From NCBI GenBank assembly GCA_903845195.1, contig CAIMWO010000090.1:62001-126000 (forward strand): a stretch of DNA of 64,000 nucleotides, in the 5' to 3' direction. The DNA comes from an uncultured Phycisphaerales bacterium. GTDB lineage: Bacteria > Planctomycetota > Phycisphaerae > WQYP01. Positions within the stretch are counted from its first letter, which is position 1. Each line of letters starts with the position of its first letter. Below are positions 17,986 through 25,020 of the stretch, one piece after another. Under the pieces are notes generated by a model that was not told the DNA's origin, did not search any database, and worked only from the letters and a program-made list of their open reading frames with translations. The translations under genes were made by a program, and so were the position numbers.

Positions 17986-18642
17986 CTAGATTCCGCCGCG
18001 CCATGCAGGTTGATCTGGAACGTAGACGGCCTGGACCGAAACGGGAATGCGGGCGGTGCGTTTGCGGCGAAAAAGGCGGAACGCTCTGATGAGAATCCAC
18101 ACCGCGATGACCAGGAAGAGCCCTGCCAAGATGGGAAAAAGCACGGCCAGCAGGGATGTCACGGTGGCGACGAGATCTTCAAGTGCCGAAACGATCGGAG
18201 CGCCGATGCCGAAAGAAGCGGTGTTGATCACGGGCCGGGAGAGGGCCTTGGCGGTATGCACCCCGCCGGCAAGAACGAGGCCGACGACGATCCACACGGC
18301 GGGATGAACGCCCTTGATGACGCCGATCTGGGAAGCGAAAAGAATCGCGCCGGCGGTGGGACGGATGAAGGATTGGACGATGTCGTTGATGTGATCGGCT
18401 CCGGGAATCTTGTCCACGATGATTTCGATGATGCAAAGAACAACCAGAAGGCATAGGCACCAGGTGCTGCCGAGGAGATCGTAGGGCGCGGCGAGATGAA
18501 TCGAACCGAGGCGTGCCATGATCGAAATAATCAGCAGGGGGATATACGCGTTCAGACCCGCGGAAGCGGAAAGACCGAAAGCGGAGGAGAGATGAAGCAG
18601 CACGGGCATGAGGGAATTATAGCCGAAAGGGTTATTGGTCAT
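17986..18642 (-). CDS. DUF4126-family membrane protein
   Basis: A 218-residue integral membrane protein with about five hydrophobic segments. The N-terminus (LSSAFGLSASAGLNAYIPLL) and the segment DKIPGADHINDIVQSFIRP match what I know of DUF4126 proteins, whose function is unknown. The C-terminus after the last helix is basic (RAFRLFRRKRTAR), so it should face the cytoplasm. It is transcribed away from the TSUP gene and may form a loose unit with the MBL gene downstream. Confidence 0.78.
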   Translation of the reverse strand: MTNNPFGYNSLMPVLLHLSSAFGLSASAGLNAYIPLLIISIMARLGSIHLAAPYDLLGSTWCLCLLVVLCIIEIIVDKIPGADHINDIVQSFIRPTAGAILFASQIGVIKGVHPAVWIVVGLVLAGGVHTAKALSRPVINTASFGIGAPIVSALEDLVATVTSLLAVLFPILAGLFLVIAVWILIRAFRLFRRKRTARIPVSVQAVYVPDQPAWRGGI

Positions 18643-18683
18643 TATGCGATTAGTTTTTCGGCAATGCTGTGTTTGGAAGGGAG

Positions 18684-18711
18684 TTGTGGGGAATTGATCG
18701 CTATCTATAAT
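18684..18711 (+). promoter_or_regulatory. Candidate promoter of TSUP gene
   Basis: A perfect TATAAT at 18706-18711 is preceded by TTGTGG at 18684-18689 with a 16-base spacer. The -35 match is weak. It lies 24 bases before the ATG of the TSUP gene, in a divergent intergenic region. Confidence 0.45.
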
Positions 18712-18735
18712 GCCCGCTGCTTTCGAAAGGTCTAA

Positions 18736-19686
18736 ATGATGTTTTTGGCGGCATTGGAAATTCCCTTCATGGATCAGCCGAACCCGACCCTGTCGTGGGT
18801 GCTGGCAGGATTGGCCGTGCTGATCCTGGGTATTGCCAAGTCCGGATTCGGCGGGGGCGTTGGCATCGTCGCGGTGCCGATGTTCGCGCTGGCGATGGGG
18901 GCGAAGGACGGGGCCGCGGCACTACTGCCACTCTTGATCGCTGCCGATGTCTTTTCCGTCTATCACCACTGGGGAACGTGGGACACACATATTTTGAAGG
19001 TGCTGGCGCCGGGGACGCTGACCGGCATTGCCATTGGCTCAATCGTGCTGTGGGTGCTGGTGGTGGCCATCCCGAGGAGCGCGCCACCGGCGAGATCGGA
19101 AACCCAGAGCGCCAACTCTGCGACGACAAGCCTCTCTGCCGCGCATCAGGCCAAAGCGGCCAAGAAATCCGGCGACAATGCCTTGAACCTGCTGACAGGA
19201 ATTGTGTCCGTGGGGTACGTCGTGTTGGACCAGGTGCGCCGAAAATTCGCACCGCGCTGGCATTTCAAACCCAACCACAAGAGTGGCTTCGTTGCCGGGA
19301 CCGCGGTGGGCGTCGTTTCGACCATTTCGCATGCCGCCGGACCAATCGCCGCGATCTTTCTTCTCGGACAGGGATTGGCGAGGCAGGTGTTCATCGGAAC
19401 TACGGTGATCTACTTTTTCGGCATCAACACAGTAAAGCTCATTCCCTACAGCTGTATTCCCAACTTAATGACCTGGGATACCTTGTGGATCGGCCTTTGG
19501 CTGCTGCCGCTGGTGCCGGTCGGCACGTTTCTTGGCGCGTGGTTGAATCGCCGGATGTCGGAAAGCGTTTTCCAGTTGGCCATCATGCTCACCGTATTGC
19601 TCACGGGGCTGCAGTTAATCGTCGAGAGCGTTTCCAGCGTGTCACTGGTCGGAATGCTGAAGGTAGCGGTCGGCGCCGGGGGATGA
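18736..19686 (+). CDS. TSUP (TauE/SafE) family permease
   Basis: A probable anion exporter of the sulfite exporter TauE/SafE family, 316 residues with about eight hydrophobic segments. Two repeated half-domains are visible: LAVLILGIAKSGFGGGVGIVAVP early, and GTAVGVVSTISHAAGPIAAIFLL in the second half. Both carry the GxG-rich signature loops of the family. A hydrophilic linker of about 65 residues (about 115-180) between the halves is longer than usual. The substrate is unknown. The next gene, on the same strand, is a cysteine-desulfurase-like enzyme, so a sulfur-related role is attractive but only inferred from context. Confidence 0.88.
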   Translation: MMFLAALEIPFMDQPNPTLSWVLAGLAVLILGIAKSGFGGGVGIVAVPMFALAMGAKDGAAALLPLLIAADVFSVYHHWGTWDTHILKVLAPGTLTGIAIGSIVLWVLVVAIPRSAPPARSETQSANSATTSLSAAHQAKAAKKSGDNALNLLTGIVSVGYVVLDQVRRKFAPRWHFKPNHKSGFVAGTAVGVVSTISHAAGPIAAIFLLGQGLARQVFIGTTVIYFFGINTVKLIPYSCIPNLMTWDTLWIGLWLLPLVPVGTFLGAWLNRRMSESVFQLAIMLTVLLTGLQLIVESVSSVSLVGMLKVAVGAGG

Positions 19687-19795
19687 GAAGTCAGTGATCG
19701 GAAAAGTGCTGTCGTGCTAGGTCGCCGGACTGCGACTGACACAAACAATATTTCATTGTCTTTCGCTAAAGTACCAAAGCGGGCCCCATCATTGA

Positions 19796-19809
19796 ACCCT
19801 CAACCCTCA
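19796..19809. repeat. ACCCTCA heptamer pair
   Basis: Two exact tandem copies of ACCCTCA in the leader of the cysteine-desulfurase-like gene. Alone it would not be notable; it is listed as a member of the window-wide set of 7-base repeats. Confidence 0.4.
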
Positions 19810-19845
19810 TCACCGTATGATTCACGCTTTGGAGGTGACGTAACT

Positions 19846-21051
19846 GTGAACGTTCAACGTGCCGGCAATGTCAGTCGGTTATATCTGGATAACGCCGCGA
19901 CGAGTTTTCCCAAGCCGCCGGAAGTGCTGCAGGCCATGGTGCATTATGCGACACAGATCGGCGCTTCGGCGGGTCGCGGCGCGTATGCCGAGGCCCAGGC
20001 GTCGGCCGCCGTGTTGCGCACCTGCCGCGAGCGGTTGTGCCAACTGTTTAATGGCGAAGAGGCCAACCAGTTTATTTTCACGTTGAATTGCACGGACGCG
20101 TTGAATACAGCCATCCAAGGACTGCTGCGGTCCGGGGACCATGCCATCACCACGTGGATGGATCACAACTCGGTGCTGCGGCCGTATAACGCACTGGCGG
20201 CGGAAAGAGGCATCGAGTACACGCACATTGCGGTCGATCCGGTCACGTGCGTGGCGGATCCGGCGGATATCAAGAAGGCGATTCGGCCGAATACCAAGCT
20301 GGTTGCGGTCGTTCATGGCAGCAACGTGACGGGGACTGTGCAACGCATCCGGGAGATCGGGAAGATCGCTCGGGAGGCGGGAATCGCGTTTCTGGTGGAT
20401 GCGGCGCAGAGCGCCGGCCACGTGCCGATCGATGTGCAGGCGGACTACATCGACCTGCTGGCGTTTCCGGGGCATAAAGGATTGCTGGGGCCGCTGGGTA
20501 CGGGCGGGTTGTACATTCGTCCGGGGCTGGAGAAGGTGTTGACGCCGCTGCGCTATGGCGGCACGGGAAGCATCTCCGAACAGGATGTGCAGCCGGAGTT
20601 CATGCCGGACAAATTTGAAGCAGGATCGCATAACGCGATCGGCATCGCAGGTTTGAGCGCCGGCGTGGAATGGGTTTTGAACAAGACGGTGAAAACGCTG
20701 TTCGAGCACGACCAGACGCTGTGCCGCACGTTCATGGAATGCGCGGAGAACGTGGATGGGCTGCGGTACCTGGGGCCGCAGGGGATCCGCGACCGGATGG
20801 GCGTGTTTTCCGTGCAGGTGGGGAATTACGAACCGCTGCAACTGGCGCAGAGATTGGAAAACGAGTTTGGCATTCTGACGCGTCCGGGACTGCATTGTGC
20901 CCCGCTGGCGCACAAGCATCTGGGCACTGTGAACGCCGGGGGAACGACGCGGCTGAGCTTCGGACCGTTCCTCACGCCACTGGATGTGAAGTACGCGGCG
21001 GATGCGCTGGCGACCATTGCACTGGAAAATTATTCCGTGGCGGAACGGTAG
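19846..21051 (+). CDS. Cysteine desulfurase / selenocysteine lyase-like enzyme
   Basis: A class V PLP aminotransferase-fold enzyme, 401 residues, expected to release sulfur or selenium from cysteine or selenocysteine. Visible motifs are YLDNAATSFPKP at the N-terminus, VHGSNVTGTVQ, LVDAAQSAGHVPIDV (PLP Asp and Gln), and FPGHKGLLGPLGTGGLY with the Schiff-base lysine. The C-terminal RPGLHCAPLAHK carries the likely catalytic Cys. The start is GTG 19846, preceded by a near-perfect GGAGGTGA at 19831-19838; longer in-frame starts give only non-homologous residues. No iron-sulfur scaffold genes are adjacent. Confidence 0.9.
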   Translation: MNVQRAGNVSRLYLDNAATSFPKPPEVLQAMVHYATQIGASAGRGAYAEAQASAAVLRTCRERLCQLFNGEEANQFIFTLNCTDALNTAIQGLLRSGDHAITTWMDHNSVLRPYNALAAERGIEYTHIAVDPVTCVADPADIKKAIRPNTKLVAVVHGSNVTGTVQRIREIGKIAREAGIAFLVDAAQSAGHVPIDVQADYIDLLAFPGHKGLLGPLGTGGLYIRPGLEKVLTPLRYGGTGSISEQDVQPEFMPDKFEAGSHNAIGIAGLSAGVEWVLNKTVKTLFEHDQTLCRTFMECAENVDGLRYLGPQGIRDRMGVFSVQVGNYEPLQLAQRLENEFGILTRPGLHCAPLAHKHLGTVNAGGTTRLSFGPFLTPLDVKYAADALATIALENYSVAER

Positions 21052-21066
21052 GCAAATCCCATTACG

Positions 21067-22128
21067 TCACTTACTGCGCGATTGCATCAGCAGCGCGATG
21101 ACGATTCCCTGCAGCGTCACGGAACCGATGAGCCACGCCAGGGCGCGGAGAAGGCCCAATACGGACGGGTACCATTTGTCGATCGTGGCGGGCGTGGAAA
21201 CCGCACTGTACAAGCCGACGAACAACATCAGCAGCGCGAGAATCTGAACGATCACCGCGGCCAGCCGTGCCAGCGAGAATTCCGGCATGTCGGATTGCCG
21301 ATTCTGATGGCGAAGCTGAACGACCAGTTCCTCCAGCGCCTTTTCGATCTTTGGATTTGCGGGAGCGGGTTGGGTGGCTGCCATCTTTTTCCCCAATCGT
21401 TCGGCGACTCTCGCGGTTAGCGATTCTTCATCGATTCGTGACTGCACCACTGCGGTGGCGGCGCTTGCGGCGGTGGTGGGAGGCAGGGCAGGTGGAACGG
21501 ACGCAGGTTCGGCCGGCACATTCAGCGGGGTCGGGACCGGATCACGATGATGACTGGCCCCTTCGCGGGCGATGATGCGGGCGGCGTCGGCCAGCGTCTT
21601 GACGATGAAATTCGGGCTCACATCCAGACTGTTGGTTTCATTCTCGGGAGCTGGGTGATTGGGATCCTTCAGCAAGATGGTGCGGCAACCGGCCGCGGCG
21701 CCGGAGGCGATGTCCCGCGGCATATCACCCACCGCCCAGCACTGCGAAAGATCGAGGCCGAAATCGGTCGCGGCCTGCTTGAACATTCCGGGCTTGGGCT
21801 TGCGCCAGTCGTGGTCCATGCGGTATTCGCGAATGACCGCCTCGGGATGGTAGGGGCAATAGTATGAGGCATCGATGTGCGCCCCGGCCTGCTCGCGGAG
21901 TTGGCGGCACATTTCCTGGTTGACGGATTCGACATCGGCCTCGGTGAACATGCCCCGGGCGACGCCGGACTGATTAGAGACCACCACCAGCCGATAGCCG
22001 AGGGAACGCAGTGCGGCCAGGGCCGTGGCGGCGCCGGTCAACAGTTTTACTTTGGAGGGATCACCGAGATAACCATCGTTGTCGATGATGGTGTTGTCGC
22101 GGTCAAGAAATACGGCACGTTCGGGCAT
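21067..22128 (-). CDS. gmhB: Heptose bisphosphate phosphatase with C-terminal membrane extension
   Basis: HAD-family D-glycero-D-manno-heptose 1,7-bisphosphate 7-phosphatase, a step toward ADP-heptose for LPS core. HAD motifs: FLDRDNTIIDND (nucleophile D9 and D11), VVSNQSGVARG, KPKPGM, and GDMPRDIASG. The phosphatase domain takes about 185 residues, the usual full length of GmhB. The remaining 165 residues are unusual: an Ala/Pro linker, a charged helical stretch (about 235-285) and two transmembrane helices (about 290-310 and 325-350). This should tether the enzyme to the inner membrane. It lies downstream of hldE in a shared minus-strand LPS cluster. Confidence 0.88.
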   Translation of the reverse strand: MPERAVFLDRDNTIIDNDGYLGDPSKVKLLTGAATALAALRSLGYRLVVVSNQSGVARGMFTEADVESVNQEMCRQLREQAGAHIDASYYCPYHPEAVIREYRMDHDWRKPKPGMFKQAATDFGLDLSQCWAVGDMPRDIASGAAAGCRTILLKDPNHPAPENETNSLDVSPNFIVKTLADAARIIAREGASHHRDPVPTPLNVPAEPASVPPALPPTTAASAATAVVQSRIDEESLTARVAERLGKKMAATQPAPANPKIEKALEELVVQLRHQNRQSDMPEFSLARLAAVIVQILALLMLFVGLYSAVSTPATIDKWYPSVLGLLRALAWLIGSVTLQGIVIALLMQSRSK

Positions 22129-22283
22129 GGGAGGATTCCGTTGTGAGAAAACGACGTTCTGCCGGGATCATCTGAGAGGGTGTAAGTTCAATGGAGTAAC
22201 TGCATGTCATGTTACACAGCAGAGAGCGAAGCGTCACGTGACTGGGCAGGAAAGTCTGTAGGGGCGGATCAATTCGAGGGGGA

Positions 22284-23798
22284 TCAGGCTTTCGTCTTGG
22301 TGATGATGTTCGTGGTGCTGCGGCCCTGGAGAAACGGGGCGAGGATGACCTTGCCGCCGCGGGCTTCGACGACATCGCGGCCGACGACCTCCTTGCCGGC
22401 GTAGTCATCGCCTTTGATAAGCACATCAGGAAGCACGGCCTTGATGAGATTGGCGGGGGTGTCTTCATCGAATGCGATGACGTAGTCGACGGACTGCAGG
22501 CCCGCCAGAACGGTCATGCGATCGGCGATGGGGTTGACGGGGCGCGCCGGCCCTTTGAGACGGGACGTGGACGCATCCGAATTGATGCCAACGACCAGCA
22601 GATCGCCCTGCTTGCGGGAGAAGTCGAGGTATTGCACGTGGCCCGCGTGGAGAATGTCGAAGACGCCGTTGGTGAAAACGATTTTTTGGCCGGCGCGGCG
22701 ATGACGATCGAGGTCCTTGAGCAAATCCGCGAGACTGCGAATTTTCCCGCGAGAATCGTGGTCCTGGCGGTACAGCTCGTCGATGATTTCTTCTCTTTTC
22801 AGCGGCACGATGCCGAATTTTTCCACTTCGAGGCCGCCGGCGATGTTGGCCAGGGCAGCGGCCTGCGACCAGTCGGCGCCGGAAGCGATCGCCATGGCGA
22901 GGGTGGCCAGCACCATATCGCCGGCGCCGGTCACGTCGTAGACGTTCCGCGGCCGCGTGGCGATGTGCTCTCCCGGCTTACCCCGTTCCAGCAGATAAAT
23001 GCCGTGCTTGTCGAGCGTGAGCAGGCAGGTTTCGAGGTTGAGGGTTTTGAGCAAGGTCTCGGCAAGCAGCGGGGCCGATTCGTGGGTGTCGGCCAAATTC
23101 AAGCCGGAGCCACGCTGGGCTTCATAGCGATTGGGCGTGATCGTCGATGCCCCGGTGTACTTCGAAAAATCAGAAATGAAGGCTGGATCGACGAGAATCG
23201 GCTTCTTTAATTCCCGGGCGATGGTAATCACGGCCCGGCAGAATTCCGGCGACAGGAGCCCTTTGTTGTAATCCTCCAGCGCCAGCGCGGCACACGAAGG
23301 AAGCTCCCGTTTGATGTACGCCAGCAGTTGCGCCTGTTGTTCGGCACTGAGGGGGGTGGTGACTTCCTGATCGAGACGCAACATCTGCTGAGGGTGACGA
23401 TGTTGCGCCAGGCCGATGAGGCGTGTTTTGGCGGTGGTGGGGCGATCCGCACAACGCAAGATGCCATCCGTTTGCACCCCCCCCACCCCCCCGCCGTTTC
23501 CGGTGCCGCCCATTTTCTGAAAGAGTTCGGTCAGCAGGCGACCTTGAAAATCATCGCCACAGACTGAGACCACGACGACTTTTGCGCCCAGCGTGGCGAG
23601 ACCGGCCGCGACGTTTCCCGCGCCGCCGGCGCGTTGTTCGCGATAGCGCTCCTGCACGACGGGGACGGGGGCTTCGGGAGAGAGCCGCTCGGCATCGCCG
23701 TAGATGTACTCGTCGACCATCACATCGCCGACGAGCATGATGCGCGGCGATCCAAAGCGTTCGACGAGAGCGGCAAGTTCGGTGGCGGAATGAGTCAT
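22284..23798 (-). CDS. hldE: Bifunctional heptose-7-phosphate kinase / heptose-1-phosphate adenylyltransferase
   Basis: HldE makes ADP-heptose for LPS. The N-terminal PfkB/ribokinase domain shows GGAGNVAAGLATLGA and the catalytic loop DVTGAGDMVLA. The C-terminal nucleotidyltransferase domain begins at KIVFTNGVFDILHAGHVQYL (about residue 370), with the HxGH motif and KGDDYAGKEVVG. Length of 504 is slightly longer than the usual 475. Part of the excess is a Gly-rich insert, GTGNGGGVGGV, near residues 95-110 of the kinase domain, encoded by a G7/G8 string that recurs in the GH39 gene; HRHP at about 131-134 may be another addition. Gene order lpxK-hldE-gmhB supports an LPS operon. Confidence 0.93.
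   Translation of the reverse strand: MTHSATELAALVERFGSPRIMLVGDVMVDEYIYGDAERLSPEAPVPVVQERYREQRAGGAGNVAAGLATLGAKVVVVSVCGDDFQGRLLTELFQKMGGTGNGGGVGGVQTDGILRCADRPTTAKTRLIGLAQHRHPQQMLRLDQEVTTPLSAEQQAQLLAYIKRELPSCAALALEDYNKGLLSPEFCRAVITIARELKKPILVDPAFISDFSKYTGASTITPNRYEAQRGSGLNLADTHESAPLLAETLLKTLNLETCLLTLDKHGIYLLERGKPGEHIATRPRNVYDVTGAGDMVLATLAMAIASGADWSQAAALANIAGGLEVEKFGIVPLKREEIIDELYRQDHDSRGKIRSLADLLKDLDRHRRAGQKIVFTNGVFDILHAGHVQYLDFSRKQGDLLVVGINSDASTSRLKGPARPVNPIADRMTVLAGLQSVDYVIAFDEDTPANLIKAVLPDVLIKGDDYAGKEVVGRDVVEARGGKVILAPFLQGRSTTNIITKTKA
23475..23495 (-). repeat. G-rich string shared with GH39 gene (site 1)
   Basis: On the + strand this reads C-A-C8-A-C7-GCC. It encodes GGGVGGV inside hldE. 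An identical 21-base string lies at 50576-50596 in the same frame of an unrelated gene. The G-strand has runs of seven and eight G and might fold as a quadruplex. Confidence 0.75.
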
Positions 23799-23837
23799 GT
23801 GCGATCCACGAAAGGTTGATAAAGGGCGGATGGCATT

Positions 23838-24899
23838 TTATCCGGAACTGCCCCGGTTCACGACTTCCAGGAGGCGATTGCGGAGGAGCTCGGTTTCGTA
23901 AGGGCGCAGGCGAGCCTCGATGCGGATGTGCCAGAGCGGAATGGGCGTCTGGGCCTGGCGCAGTTTGACGAAGTCTTTCAGGGTGGTGATCCACGCGTCG
24001 GGATGGCGTTGGCGCGTCAGCGATTCGAGGCGCGAGAGGTCGCCGGGCAACTGGTAATTGTGATGATCGGCGAACCAGCAGGCGGCGGAAACATTCATGC
24101 CGAGGGAACGAACGGTGTAGAGAAATCCATTGGGATTGCCGATGCCGGCAAATGCCAGCACGCGCGGGCCGCCGCCGGCGACCAGCGGCACCGGTTGGCC
24201 GTTGGAATCAAACACGCCGGAAATTTCCGTGCGCTGCTGAAAAATCGCCCGTGGGTTGACCCATTGCGTGAGAAGGCCGGAGGCGAAATCCGCCAGTTCC
24301 GGGCTTACTTGTTCGCAGCGCGTCAGCATGATCATGTTGGCGCGATGCAATGCTGCGGGCGGCTCGCGCCAGGTGCCCCGGGGAATTACGCCGGGAATGC
24401 CCATCGGTTCGGTGGCGTCGACAAGCACAATGTTCAGATCGCGCGCCAGGCGGCGATGCTGAAATCCGTCATCCAGCACCAGCACATCGGCGCCGTGTTT
24501 CTCGATGGCCTCGCGCCCGCCGGCGACGCGGTCGGGATTCACGACGACCGGCACGCCCGGGCACTCGTGCTCGATGACCATTACTTCGTCCGGCTTGCTC
24601 CCGGTTGCCGCACCGTAGCCCCGCGTAAGCACCGCGGGCTTGCGGCCCATGCGCTGCAATTCCTTGACGATCATGATCACAGTGGGCGTTTTACCCGTGC
24701 CGCCGGTGGTGATGTTGCCCACCGAAATCACCGGCACGGGAAGGCGATGCTGCTTTTTCAATCCCAGATCGAACAGCGCATTGCGTAGCACCACCGCGAC
24801 GGTATAGAACGCGGAGACCACCAGGAACAGCGCGCGTAAGATCGCCGGCCAGGCTCCTGCCCGCTCGCCGGAGATGATGCTGCGATATGTTTGTTCCAT
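23838..24899 (-). CDS. lpxK: Tetraacyldisaccharide 4'-kinase
   Basis: Membrane-associated kinase that phosphorylates the 4' position of the lipid A disaccharide. Signatures are the N-terminal hydrophobic anchor (LRALFLVVSAFYTVAVVL), the P-loop VGNITTGGTGKTP near residues 60-72, LTRGYGA, VLVLDDGFQHRRLARDLNIVLVD and ITTLKDFVKL. Length of 353 is normal. Its presence, with hldE and gmhB downstream on the same strand, shows that the organism makes lipid A with an ADP-heptose-derived core, hence an outer membrane with LPS. Confidence 0.94.
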   Translation of the reverse strand: MEQTYRSIISGERAGAWPAILRALFLVVSAFYTVAVVLRNALFDLGLKKQHRLPVPVISVGNITTGGTGKTPTVIMIVKELQRMGRKPAVLTRGYGAATGSKPDEVMVIEHECPGVPVVVNPDRVAGGREAIEKHGADVLVLDDGFQHRRLARDLNIVLVDATEPMGIPGVIPRGTWREPPAALHRANMIMLTRCEQVSPELADFASGLLTQWVNPRAIFQQRTEISGVFDSNGQPVPLVAGGGPRVLAFAGIGNPNGFLYTVRSLGMNVSAACWFADHHNYQLPGDLSRLESLTRQRHPDAWITTLKDFVKLRQAQTPIPLWHIRIEARLRPYETELLRNRLLEVVNRGSSG

Positions 24900-24918
24900 G
24901 AGTCTTCAACCGTTCTTT

Positions 24919-25012
24919 ACCACAGAGTCACAGAGAAACTGAGGACGCACAGAGAGGTTTCTAAAGAATTAACTGGCTCGGTGAGATCTCGGTGCCTCTG
25001 TGACTCTGTGGT
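24919..25012. repeat. ACCACAGAG-type inverted repeat
   Basis: ACCACAGAGTCACAGAG at 24919-24935 and its exact reverse complement at 24996-25012 form 17-base arms around 60 bases that hold another CACAGAG copy. It fills the gap between leuS and lpxK, both on the minus strand. It may act as a transcript end or processing site. The CACAGAG units are heptamers like other repeats here. Confidence 0.8.
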
Positions 25013-25020
25013 GAAATATG

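Noticed and set aside
22233-22242. Palindrome GTCACGTGAC as an operator
   Set aside because: A perfect 10-base palindrome, but it lies between two co-directional genes without a promoter nearby, and such a site can occur by chance.
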